Below are positions 26,512 through 34,459 of a stretch of 64,000 bases of DNA, in pieces. The first letter of the stretch is position 1, and each line of letters opens with the position of its first letter. Made by a program: the position numbers and the translations under genes. The stretch is from Bacteroidia bacterium (lineage in GTDB: Bacteria > Bacteroidota > Bacteroidia > Cytophagales > Flammeovirgaceae). Below the pieces are notes generated by a model. It made no database searches. It was not told where the DNA came from and saw only the letters and a list, made by a program, of their open reading frames with translations. The stretch is from positions 1 to 64,000 of the forward strand of contig JAUIAB010000010.1 of assembly GCA_030425505.1 (NCBI GenBank), in the 5' to 3' direction.

Positions 26512-27483
26512 CTAGATACTTAGAATGTTTACCATTTTTATTAGGTCTGTGTTTAATGGTTTTTTGTTGTTTATTGCTTCTTTGAAGGAAGTATGAATTA
26601 TTTTATCGTTTACGACTCCCACCATTTCGTTTTTTCTACCATTGATTAGTGCTTCAACTGCTGCCAAGCCTAACCTGCTTGATAGTATTCGATCAATAGC
26701 TGTAGGAGCTCCTCCTCTCTGTATGTGACCCAGTGTTGTAACTCTTATGTCAAATTGCGGAAGCTTTTCTTTTGCTTTTACAGATACGTAGTGAGCATCT
26801 CCTACTTCTTCTCCTTCTGCTACTATTACTATTGAAGACGATTTTGATTTTTTTTTATTTTTTTGAAGGATATCTATTACTCCTTCTATGCTATCTGGGT
26901 TTTCCGGAATCATTACCAGTTCTGCTCCACAACCTATTCCTGTTTGGATTGCTATATAACCAGAGTCTCTTCCCATTACTTCTATAAAAAATACCCGGTC
27001 GTGTGAATCTGCCGTATCTCTGATTTTGTCTGCTGCGTCTAATGCAGTATTCACCGCTGTATCAAACCCTATGGTGTAGTCTGTTCCGTATAGGTCGTTG
27101 TCTATGGTTCCTGGCGCTCCTATGGTAGGAATTCCATATTCCTGATAAAAGATTTCTGCACCAGTGAATGTCCCATTTCCTCCTATTGCTACTATTCCTT
27201 CTATTCCATGCTTTTGGAGGTTTTCAAATGCTTTTTTTCTGCCTGTTCTGGTTCTAAATTCATCTGATCTTGCAGATTTTAAGATGGTACCACCTCTTTG
27301 AATGATGTTACTTACCGACTGTGAGTTTAACTCTACAAAGTCACCATTTATCATTCCTTTGTACCCTCTTTTTATCCCCATTATTTCCAAGCCATTGTAT
27401 ATGGCTCCTCTTACCACAGAACGGATACATGCGTTCATGCCAGGTGCATCTCCTCCGGATGTGAATACTGCTATTTTTTTCAT
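26512..27483 (-). CDS. pfkA: 6-phosphofructokinase
   Basis: This enzyme phosphorylates fructose 6-phosphate in glycolysis. The 323-residue protein has GGDAPGMNACIRSVV, the Arg72 region ILKSARSDEF, the catalytic PGTIDND and MGRDSGYIA, so group A bacterial PFK is certain. The nucleotide motif that normally reads GGDGS or GGDGT is GGNGT here (AAT codon), replacing the Asp near position 103 that helps bind magnesium. Activity may be altered, or this may be usual in its lineage. Leader element C lies directly before the ATG, so expression is a candidate for the same control as the DUF423 and dehydrogenase genes. Confidence 0.93.
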   Translation of the reverse strand: MKKIAVFTSGGDAPGMNACIRSVVRGAIYNGLEIMGIKRGYKGMINGDFVELNSQSVSNIIQRGGTILKSARSDEFRTRTGRKKAFENLQKHGIEGIVAIGGNGTFTGAEIFYQEYGIPTIGAPGTIDNDLYGTDYTIGFDTAVNTALDAADKIRDTADSHDRVFFIEVMGRDSGYIAIQTGIGCGAELVMIPENPDSIEGVIDILQKNKKKSKSSSIVIVAEGEEVGDAHYVSVKAKEKLPQFDIRVTTLGHIQRGGAPTAIDRILSSRLGLAAVEALINGRKNEMVGVVNDKIIHTSFKEAINNKKPLNTDLIKMVNILSI

Positions 27484-27576
27484 CTTAAAATTTGTGACCA
27501 GCCTAGTTTATTTGACACACATCTTAAGTATTGCTTATGTGTACCTCCATTTTAAATCAGACAAGGTCTGTTTCAT
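27484..27576 (-). repeat. Leader element copy C, upstream of pfkA
   Basis: This is the most diverged of the three copies. It abuts the pfkA ATG (27481-27483) in the sense orientation. The CAGAC/GTCTG stem is intact, with the only change in the loop (CAT to CTT). The second stem reads GGTACACAT/ATGTGTGTC: the two changes relative to copy A give G-U and U-G pairs in the sense RNA. The ORF is MKQTLSDLKWRYT with stop TAA at 27535-27537. The enclosing pair is TTTAAAAT/ATTTTAA. Confidence 0.75.
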
Positions 27577-27680
27577 TTAAAAACCTTTGTATGCAAAGAT
27601 GAAAAAAGTATTCTATAAAGAGAAAAGTGTATTTGCTAGAAGTTTCGTGTTAGGGTAAGATTTATTATACAATAGTGAAT

Positions 27681-27695
27681 CATGCCGAAGGCATG
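27681..27695. repeat. Small GC-rich hairpin CATGCC-GAA-GGCATG
   Basis: A perfect 6-bp hairpin with a 3-base loop lies 3 bases before the GC-rich element at 27699-27790. Hairpins of this form are common in repetitive extragenic elements. There is no T tract, so it does not look like a terminator. Confidence 0.4.
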
Positions 27696-27698
27696 ACA

Positions 27699-27790
27699 GC
27701 ACCCTGGGGAAAGAGGCGAAGCAAAAGATCGATATGGGTTTTAGTGGGTAGGCAAGCTTTTGCCGCCGGGGCGAGCTTTGTGGAGGGTGC
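27699..27790 (+). repeat. GC-rich structured intergenic element, copy 1
   Basis: The 92-base element is strongly GC-rich against AT-rich flanks. Its ends GCACCC and GGGTGC are complementary. An inner stem pairs GGCGAAGC (27715-27722) with GCTTTTGCC (27756-27764) with one bulge. The 3' block CGCCGGGGCGAGCTTTG with GGAGGGTGCC matches copy 2 at 50661-50750 at most positions. It has no ORF of note. It lies between pfkA and lpxD, which are divergent. Confidence 0.65.
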
Positions 27791-27902
27791 CTAATTATCT
27801 TATCACTTTTTTAGAAGTTTTTGTTACTGTTTATTTCCTATCTCAATTCATTTTTACATTACAAGTTCGTAATATTGAAGATTAATTTATGAAAGTTAGC
27901 GG
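27791..27902. other. Spacer and probable lpxD promoter region
   Basis: The remaining 112 bases before lpxD are AT-rich. I see the palindromic stretch TTACAAGTTCGTAA near 27858-27871 but no clear TAnnTTTG element. The lipid A operon promoter is presumably here. Confidence 0.35.
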
Positions 27903-28949
27903 ATGAGATTAAGCTTAATTGATATTGCTAAGCTTCTGGGAGGTGAAATAAAGGGGAAAAAGGATGTTGTGATTGAAAAGGTGGCAACACTACAAAAAGG
28001 GGAAAAAGGTTCTATTTCTTTTCTTTCAAACCCAAAATATGAAAGCTTTATTTATTCAACTAATGCCAGTGCCGTAATTGTAGATAAGGGTTTTGTTCCT
28101 AAAGAAACTGTTCAATCTTCGATGGTTTTGGTTGATGATGCTTATACTTCTATGAGTGTTTTTCTAGAGGAGTATGAAAGGATAAGATCTTTGGAGAAAA
28201 AAGGGAAAGAGTCACCATCTTTTGTGTCAGAGTCTGCATCTATAGGAGATAATGCATATATTGGTGCATTTAGTTATATAGGAGATAATGTTACAATTGG
28301 CAATAATGTAAAAATTTTCCCTCATTGCTATATTGGAGATAATTGTGCAGTAGGAGATAACACTATTCTTTATTCTGGGGTTAAACTATATAAAGATACT
28401 GAGGTTGGAAGCTTTTGTACTCTCCACAGTGGGGCAGTAGTTGGAAGCGATGGTTTTGGTTTTGCTCCTCAAGAGTCTGGTGCATTTAAAAAAGTGCCTC
28501 AGGTGGGTCAGGTAATCATAAAAGATTATGTAGAAATAGGTGCTAATACTTGTATCGATAGAGGAGCTATTGATGCTACTGTTATTGAAAAAGGTGTTAA
28601 GGTTGATAATCTCGTACAAATAGCCCACAATGTTACGGTTGGGGAAAATACGGCTATCGCATCGCAAACAGGAATTGCTGGTTCTACTGTTATTGGTAGA
28701 AATTGCATTTTTGCAGGACAGGTAGGAGTTGTTGGTCATGTTTCTATTGCTGATAACACTATAGTTGCCTCAAAATCAGGGGTTAGTAACTCTATTACAA
28801 AATCTGGAAAGACTCTTTTCGGTTATCCTGCTATGGATATTATGGATAATAAAAAGTCATTTATTATCTATAAAAAACTACCTCAGCTGATGAAGCAAAT
28901 TAAACTGATTGAAGATAAGGTTACATCGTTAGAAGGTAAAAGCGTTTAG
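27903..28949 (+). CDS. lpxD: UDP-3-O-acylglucosamine N-acyltransferase
   Basis: LpxD adds the N-linked hydroxyacyl chain to UDP-3-O-acyl-glucosamine in lipid A synthesis, using acyl-ACP. The 348-residue protein has the N-terminal uridine-binding domain (about 1-105: IEKVATLQKGEKGSISFLSN), a left-handed beta-helix of hexapeptide repeats (about 106-320) with VGSDGFGFAP and catalytic His in VQIAHNVTVGENTAIA, and a C-terminal helix ending KLIEDKVTSLEGK. It heads the lipid A operon; lpxC/fabZ follows after 4 bases. Confidence 0.95.
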   Translation: MRLSLIDIAKLLGGEIKGKKDVVIEKVATLQKGEKGSISFLSNPKYESFIYSTNASAVIVDKGFVPKETVQSSMVLVDDAYTSMSVFLEEYERIRSLEKKGKESPSFVSESASIGDNAYIGAFSYIGDNVTIGNNVKIFPHCYIGDNCAVGDNTILYSGVKLYKDTEVGSFCTLHSGAVVGSDGFGFAPQESGAFKKVPQVGQVIIKDYVEIGANTCIDRGAIDATVIEKGVKVDNLVQIAHNVTVGENTAIASQTGIAGSTVIGRNCIFAGQVGVVGHVSIADNTIVASKSGVSNSITKSGKTLFGYPAMDIMDNKKSFIIYKKLPQLMKQIKLIEDKVTSLEGKSV

Positions 28950-28953
28950 TGTA

Positions 28954-30348
28954 ATGCATCAAAAACAACATACGATTAAAGGTAAGGTTTCTCTATCTGG
29001 AGTGGGTCTCCATACTGGAGTAGAAGCCACTATGACTTTTATTCCGGCAGAAGTAAATCATGGAATAAAGTTTCAGAGGGTTGATTTGGAAGGTATGCCA
29101 ATTGTAGATGCGGATGTGGATAATGTGGTGGATCTGTCTAGAGGAACTACGATCGAACAAAACGGGGCTAGGATAAATACGGTTGAGCATACTTTAGCTG
29201 CTCTGGTAGGCTTAGAAATTGACAATATTCTGATTCAGCTGGATGGTCCTGAGCCACCAATCATGGATGGTAGCTCTTTGGAGTTTGTAAAGATTCTTCA
29301 AAAGGCTGGACTGAAGGAGCAGTCTGCATTTAGGAATGTTTTTGAAGTTACGGAAAGCATTTTTTACAGAGATAAGGATATTGAAATTGCGGCTCTCCCT
29401 CTTAATGACTATAGGGTAACGGTAATGGTGGATTATAATTCACCTGTTTTAGGTAGTCAGCATGCTTCTTTGAATGAAATTGGTCAGTTTCCTAAGGAGA
29501 TTGCTTCTTCCAGAACTTTTTGTTTTTTGAGGGAGGTAGAAGAGCTTAGAAAAAGGAATTTAATTAAAGGAGGGAATTTCAATAACGCCATTGTTGTAGT
29601 AGATGAGTTTCTGAGTGAGTCTAAACTGGAAGAACTTGCTGAGCTTTTTGAGTTGCCCAAGGTGGAGGTTAAAAAGGAGGGTATTTTAAATAATGTTGAG
29701 CTTAGGTATGCCAATGAGCCTGCAAGGCATAAGCTCTTAGATTTGGTTGGAGATTTGGCTTTGGTTGGAAGACCTATCAAGGGACAAATTCTTGCAGCAA
29801 GACCTGGTCATGCTGCGAATGTTGCTTTTGCCAAGAGAATAAAAAAAGCCATTGCCAAGCAGGAAAAGAAGGTGCATGATTATCCTATTTATGACCCTGG
29901 TAGTACTCCTGTTTTGGATTTTAATCAGATTGCAAAAATTTTACCACATGATTATCCGTTTAATCTGGTAGACAAGGTGGTTCACCTTGATGAAAACTCT
30001 ATAATTGGGGTAAAGAATGTAACTATTAATGAACCTTTTTTTCCGGGTCACTTTCCAGGAAACCCTGTAATGCCAGGGGTTTTGCAAATTGAAGCTATGG
30101 CTCAGACAGGAGCTATTTTGCTGCTTAACTCTGTGGAGAATCCAGAAAACTACTGGACTTATTTTATGGGTATTGAGGAGTGCCGTTTTAGGAAAATGGT
30201 GGTACCAGGTGATACACTAGTTATTCGGTGCGAGTTTTTGATGCCAGTGAGGAGGGGTATTGCAAAAATGAAAGGTCAGGCTTTTGTTGGTGATAAAATT
30301 GCTTGCGAAGCTCATGTTACTGCTAGTATTGTGAAAAAAGATTCGTAA
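28954..30348 (+). CDS. lpxC/fabZ: Bifunctional LpxC deacetylase / FabZ dehydratase
   Basis: This fused protein of 464 residues carries out the first committed lipid A step (zinc deacetylation of UDP-3-O-acyl-GlcNAc) and the dehydration of beta-hydroxyacyl-ACP in fatty acid elongation. The LpxC half, about 1-310, shows GVGLHTGVEATMTFIPA, the zinc His in EHTLAAL, and HKLLDLVGDLALVG with GHAANVAFAK. The FabZ half, about 320-464, has ILPHDYPFNLVDKV with catalytic His in GHFPGNPVMPGVLQIEAMAQ. The fusion is characteristic of Bacteroidota and ties lipid A flux to fatty acid synthesis. It is the second gene of the operon. Confidence 0.96.
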   Translation: MHQKQHTIKGKVSLSGVGLHTGVEATMTFIPAEVNHGIKFQRVDLEGMPIVDADVDNVVDLSRGTTIEQNGARINTVEHTLAALVGLEIDNILIQLDGPEPPIMDGSSLEFVKILQKAGLKEQSAFRNVFEVTESIFYRDKDIEIAALPLNDYRVTVMVDYNSPVLGSQHASLNEIGQFPKEIASSRTFCFLREVEELRKRNLIKGGNFNNAIVVVDEFLSESKLEELAELFELPKVEVKKEGILNNVELRYANEPARHKLLDLVGDLALVGRPIKGQILAARPGHAANVAFAKRIKKAIAKQEKKVHDYPIYDPGSTPVLDFNQIAKILPHDYPFNLVDKVVHLDENSIIGVKNVTINEPFFPGHFPGNPVMPGVLQIEAMAQTGAILLLNSVENPENYWTYFMGIEECRFRKMVVPGDTLVIRCEFLMPVRRGIAKMKGQAFVGDKIACEAHVTASIVKKDS

Positions 30349-30382
30349 CTTTTTGGCATTCTTTTTTAGAAAACAAATTAAC

Positions 30383-31159
30383 GTGTCGTATCCTTCGTGT
30401 ACTAATATCAGCCCCAACGCTAAAATTGATGAGAGTGTCAAAATTTCACCTTTCGTTACTATTGAAGAAGATGTAGAAATAGGAAGCGGTACTTGGATTG
30501 GTCCTAATGCCTGTATTATGAATGGTGCTAGGATTGGGAGGGGTTGTCAAATTCACCCTGGTGCAGTAGTTTCAGGTATTCCTCAAGACCTCAAGTTTGA
30601 AGGGGAGGATACTAAAACGATTATTGGTGATAATACTATTATTAGGGAATATGTGACGATTAGTAGGGGAACGAAGGATAAATGGGAAACTGTTATTGGA
30701 AATAATTGCCTTTTGATGGCTTATGTGCATGTAGCTCATGATTGTAAGATTGGTAATAATTGCATTTTTTCTAATACTGTTCAAATAGCTGGTCATGTAA
30801 CTATTGATGATTATGTTATTATCTCTGGGGCTTCAGCAGTTCATCAGTTTGTGAAGATTGGAGCTCATGCATTTTTAGGTGGAGGTTCTATGGCAAGAAA
30901 GGATGTTCCTCCATTTATTACTGCAGCCAGAGAGCCATTGAGCTATTGCGGGGTTAATACTACTGGTCTTAAAAGAAGAGGCTTCTCTCAAGCATCTATT
31001 ACGGAAATCCACGAGATCTATCGGATATTATTTTCTAATGGTTTGAATACAGCTAAAGCAATTGAGCAGATTCAACAAGAAGTACCTAACTCTAATGAGA
31101 AGGATCTGGTTCTTGATTTTTTGACAAATTCAGACCGAGGAATTATTAAGGGCTATTAA
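30383..31159 (+). CDS. lpxA: UDP-N-acetylglucosamine O-acyltransferase
   Basis: LpxA transfers a hydroxyacyl chain from ACP to the 3-OH of UDP-GlcNAc, the first step of lipid A synthesis. I chose the GTG at 30383, giving 258 residues, close to the family length; the longer ORF begins at TTG 30353 with a phenylalanine-rich segment atypical of LpxA. The hexapeptide beta-helix runs about 8-190 (ISPNAKIDESVKISPFVTIEEDVEIG). The catalytic His is in AYVHVAHDCKIGNNC, and HQFVKIGAHAFLGGGSMA follows. The C-terminal helical domain, about 190-258, includes GLKRRGFS. It follows lpxC/fabZ by 34 bases. Confidence 0.95.
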   Translation: MSYPSCTNISPNAKIDESVKISPFVTIEEDVEIGSGTWIGPNACIMNGARIGRGCQIHPGAVVSGIPQDLKFEGEDTKTIIGDNTIIREYVTISRGTKDKWETVIGNNCLLMAYVHVAHDCKIGNNCIFSNTVQIAGHVTIDDYVIISGASAVHQFVKIGAHAFLGGGSMARKDVPPFITAAREPLSYCGVNTTGLKRRGFSQASITEIHEIYRILFSNGLNTAKAIEQIQQEVPNSNEKDLVLDFLTNSDRGIIKGY

Positions 31160-31205
31160 TCGTGTTATTACTCTAGGTTTTCTATTGTTTCTTATCAGGT
31201 GAGCT

Positions 31206-31832
31206 ATGCAAATTAAGCTTGATGGTGTCGGCAAAAAGTTTAATAGAAAATGGATTTTCAAAGAGCTTTCGTATGATTTTTCATTGGGAAAATCTTATGC
31301 TATTCTTGGTAATAATGGGAGTGGCAAAACTACTCTTATTAAATGTATTGCAGGAGCAGCTCCTGTAACTAAAGGTAATGTAGTATATCGAGGTGCTAAT
31401 CATAATGTTCTTTCAGTAGATACTATTTATAAAGAAATAAGTTGGGTAGGGCCTTATGTGGATTTTCCTGAGGAACTATACATTGAAGAGTTGTTTAGTC
31501 TTTATGATAAGTTCAAATGCTTAGAAGTTAGCTATGGGCAGTTTTTAGAGGAGCTTTCATTTAGTAGTTATAACTCGAAGATTAAGTTTTTGTCTTCTGG
31601 TATGAAGCAGAAACTAAAGCTAGCTTTAGCTTTTTTTTCTAAACCAAGCATTATTTTTCTTGATGAGCCAACTTCTAACCTAGACAAAAAGAATATTCTT
31701 TGGTATGAGAATTTGTTTAAAAGTAGACTAAGTAATAAGCTGGTGATTTTAGGATCTAATACCCCTTCAGAATATGAGTTATGTAGTGGTTTTATTAATA
31801 TTGATTCGTTCAAAAAACCTAAAGCTCTATAA
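31206..31832 (+). CDS. Stand-alone ABC transporter ATP-binding protein
   Basis: The 208-residue ATPase has Walker A GNNGSGKTT, the signature FLSSGMKQKLKLALAF and Walker B IIFLDEPTSNLDKK, so it should be functional. It lies 46 bases after lpxA in the lipid A operon but has no permease gene next to it, so the partner must be encoded elsewhere or is absent. It resembles short CcmA/ABC-2-type ATPases. Its position is suggestive of a role in the cell envelope, which is inference only. Its 3' end overlaps the convergent START-like gene by 6 bases. Confidence 0.85.
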   Translation: MQIKLDGVGKKFNRKWIFKELSYDFSLGKSYAILGNNGSGKTTLIKCIAGAAPVTKGNVVYRGANHNVLSVDTIYKEISWVGPYVDFPEELYIEELFSLYDKFKCLEVSYGQFLEELSFSSYNSKIKFLSSGMKQKLKLALAFFSKPSIIFLDEPTSNLDKKNILWYENLFKSRLSNKLVILGSNTPSEYELCSGFINIDSFKKPKAL

Positions 31833-32201
31833 AATTTCTTTAAGGTTTTCTATTAGTTGATCCCACAACTCATTAAGCTCATCATCATCATCCATTATAG
31901 AAAAATCTGTAATACTTAAAAAAGTTGTATTTGTCATTTCATTGTAGTCCAATTTGAAATCAATATAGGGAGATAATCCTTTTTCTAAAGCTCGAAATTT
32001 GATTTTAACCTGTGTATTATTTCTTACTACTTCAATTTTTCCAAAATGATCTTCTCCATCCCAAATTAGATTAATTTCTCCTTCATTATTGCTTATTGCT
32101 TTCTCAGCAAACCACTTTTCCAACCCTTTAGCAGTTGATAAAAAAGATAATATTACCTGTGGTGTTGCTTTGATTTCGTATTCTTTGTTAAACTTATGCA
32201 T
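31827..32201 (-). CDS. START-like (SRPBCC) domain protein
   Basis: The 124-residue protein is a single helix-grip domain of the Bacteroidota START-like type: KFNKEYEIKATPQVILSFLSTAKGLEKWFAEKA, DGEDHFGKIEV, and TFLSITDFSIMDDDDELNELWDQLIENLKEIL at the acidic C terminus. It has no signal peptide, and the ligand is unknown. The family is conserved near genes for peptidylprolyl isomerases in this phylum, as here: it lies 28 bases after the SurA-like gene on the same strand. Confidence 0.8.
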   Translation of the reverse strand: MHKFNKEYEIKATPQVILSFLSTAKGLEKWFAEKAISNNEGEINLIWDGEDHFGKIEVVRNNTQVKIKFRALEKGLSPYIDFKLDYNEMTNTTFLSITDFSIMDDDDELNELWDQLIENLKEIL

Positions 32202-32229
32202 TGGATGAATTTTTTATACCAAGGTTATT

Positions 32230-33594
32230 TTAATTAATCTTTCCCTCAAGGATATTACAGTCTTTGTAGTCATCATCAATATCTATAAATATATCGGATA
32301 TTGCATTGGATAACCACTCTTCTAGTATCTCTGCTTTTTTTCTATTCAGTGTTGCCATGTAGAATTTTTGGTAGTCTACTTCTATGTTAGCATAATGGGC
32401 TGGTATTTGACCTGCCAAATAGATTATTCTCGCACCATCATTTCCTTCTTCGTCTCTATATTTCATAGGTTTAGAAAAGGTATTTACGCTCATGGTATCT
32501 ACCTGAAGGTATAGTATGGGATCTAATTGCTTGGAAGAAACATAATTGGTATTAGTAAATTGATTTTTAAAAAATCCGGCATTTTGTCTTGTTATCCTAT
32601 CATCTGAGTGTTCCTTTACTACCTGATTGAACTTTAAGTTACCTTTTACTAATTCGTTTCTAATGCTATCTAAAAACTCAATGGTTCTATTAATATCTTG
32701 CTCTGTAGGTTGAGGTCTCATCAATATATGGCGAGCTCTGTATCTATTTCCTCTTCTTTCTAATAGCTGTATAAGGTGAAACCCAAAATCTGACTCAATA
32801 GGATCTGCTATTTCTCCTTCGCTAATTTGTAGTGCTACTGATTCAAACTCTGGAACCAGATCCCCTCTACCATTCCATCCTAAATCTCCCCCCTTACTCG
32901 CTGATGCATAATCTTGAGAGTGGTTTCTAGCCAGTTTATCAAAGTCAGCACCTTCTTTTATTTGTCTTTTAAGGTCTAAAAGTTTTGCTTTGATTTTATC
33001 TTTCTCTTTTTCACTTATTATTGCCTTTTTTACTATTTGACCAACTTTTAACTCTCTAGAAATAAAGGGAACACTGTCTTTAGGAATGCTTGAGAAATAT
33101 TTTTTTACTTCTTTAGGGGTTACGGTCACAGATTGCAATATCTCTGATTGCATTTTTTGAGCTAGCATTTGTTCTCGCACTTGATCTCTTACTTCTTCTT
33201 GGAATTCTTCTACTGAGGTTTCAATATTTTTTTCTAGCTTTTCTCTAGATCCAGCTAGTCTTATGTAATGCTGCATCCTCCTTTCTAGCTCTCCTTTTAC
33301 AGCACTATCATCTACCAAAATGGAATCTAACTCTGCTTTTGCTACTAAGACTTTATTCACAATAAGTTGTTCAAGTATGGAACACTTTGCTTCTTCTCCT
33401 GCATATCCATTAGAAGTGATATAGTCTATGTATCCATTTTCTACTTCTGACTTGAGGATAATATAATTATCAACTTTTGCAATAATTTTATCAATATCTT
33501 GTCCATAAGCAGGTACTGTAAGACCGATAATAGTTATGACTATGACTACAGACAACCTTAAGGTCAAATCAGTTAAATATTTCATAATCTGCAT
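32230..33594 (-). CDS. surA: SurA-like periplasmic peptidylprolyl isomerase
   Basis: The 454-residue periplasmic chaperone carries a signal peptide (hydrophobic about 12-28, then PAYGQ). A SurA N-terminal chaperone region follows, then two parvulin domains: the first at about 180-280 (KLARNHSQDYASASKGGDLGWNGRG, FHLIQLLERRG), the second at about 285-390, more divergent (KEHSDDRITRQNAGFF). It would assist outer-membrane protein folding. Met4 (33585) is an alternative start. The gene overlaps the preceding lipoprotein gene by 26 bases, so the two are translationally coupled. Confidence 0.88.
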   Translation of the reverse strand: MQIMKYLTDLTLRLSVVIVITIIGLTVPAYGQDIDKIIAKVDNYIILKSEVENGYIDYITSNGYAGEEAKCSILEQLIVNKVLVAKAELDSILVDDSAVKGELERRMQHYIRLAGSREKLEKNIETSVEEFQEEVRDQVREQMLAQKMQSEILQSVTVTPKEVKKYFSSIPKDSVPFISRELKVGQIVKKAIISEKEKDKIKAKLLDLKRQIKEGADFDKLARNHSQDYASASKGGDLGWNGRGDLVPEFESVALQISEGEIADPIESDFGFHLIQLLERRGNRYRARHILMRPQPTEQDINRTIEFLDSIRNELVKGNLKFNQVVKEHSDDRITRQNAGFFKNQFTNTNYVSSKQLDPILYLQVDTMSVNTFSKPMKYRDEEGNDGARIIYLAGQIPAHYANIEVDYQKFYMATLNRKKAEILEEWLSNAISDIFIDIDDDYKDCNILEGKIN

Positions 33595-34459
33595 TAACTT
33601 TAGCTTTATTTAATAATTCATCTTCGAAGTTTTGCTTCAACGTAAACTTCCTCTTATTTATAATTAAGGTTCGTATTTGCTCTTTTACAAAATCGAAGGG
33701 AGCTGTTTCTCCTTTGTCTTTGATATCTAAAACTCTTAAAAGAAATATCTCCTCATCATTTTTTCCTTCTATGAGAGTTTTCCATTTAAGTGCATTTTTT
33801 ATATCCTTTATTTTGGGTTTTTTCTGAAACCCCAGAAAGGTCATATCAGAAAAATCGATCCACTTTTCACTACTCAAATGTACCTCATCTGCATAGTTGT
33901 ATGCATAATCTCTAATAAACTCTATTTTTGAAGAATCGTATCTCAGAAGGTTGCTCTTCAATTTATTTGCGTCAGGAGATTGTTCAGGAATTTTCAAGTA
34001 AATGCATCTTAAAATTGGCACTCTTAAAACAAAACTATCCTTTAGTTTTTCATAATAGTTTTTAATTTCATTAACTGAAACAGCTGTATCAAGTTTTTGT
34101 TTTATGTACTCGCTTTCTAAGCTGTGGTTAATTAACTGGAATCTATATTCTTCTACTTTGTTTTCTATAAACTCTTTGTTTGGTATATCCATTTGATCTA
34201 TATACCCAAGGATTAAATGTTGCTTTAACCAATTATTCACTCGTTTTTTTGCAAACTCCAAGCTGTCTTCTTTTGTAACTCCTTTAGGTATTAATGTACT
34301 TATATCTTTTTCGTAAAGGTAGGTATCAAAAACTCTGGCTTTTTTCTCTCCTTTTTGTTTTTCGTCTAGTTTACCATTGAACAAATTGCTCAGTTTCTCG
34401 CAACCAGATAATAAAAGGCTTAAAAAAATTATTCCTATGCTTAGGAGTCTAATTATCAC
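33569..34459 (-). CDS. SurA-like periplasmic lipoprotein without a clear isomerase domain
   Basis: The 296-residue protein begins with GTG and has a lipoprotein signal (LLLSGC, Cys19). The body has a helical chaperone pattern (VNEIKNYYEKLKDSF, VLRVPILRCIYLKIP, PFDFVKEQIRTLIINKRKF) similar to SurA-type N and C domains. I find no intact parvulin motif. It is probably a periplasmic chaperone working with the isomerase encoded next: transcription runs alaS, the 53-residue protein, this gene, then the isomerase, with overlaps of 11 and 26 bases. The family call is inferential. Confidence 0.65.
   Translation of the reverse strand: MIIRLLSIGIIFLSLLLSGCEKLSNLFNGKLDEKQKGEKKARVFDTYLYEKDISTLIPKGVTKEDSLEFAKKRVNNWLKQHLILGYIDQMDIPNKEFIENKVEEYRFQLINHSLESEYIKQKLDTAVSVNEIKNYYEKLKDSFVLRVPILRCIYLKIPEQSPDANKLKSNLLRYDSSKIEFIRDYAYNYADEVHLSSEKWIDFSDMTFLGFQKKPKIKDIKNALKWKTLIEGKNDEEIFLLRVLDIKDKGETAPFDFVKEQIRTLIINKRKFTLKQNFEDELLNKAKVNADYEIFN

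Noticed and set aside
28954-30348. LpxC/FabZ fusion as a novelty
   Set aside because: The fusion is well known across Bacteroidota and is expected here.
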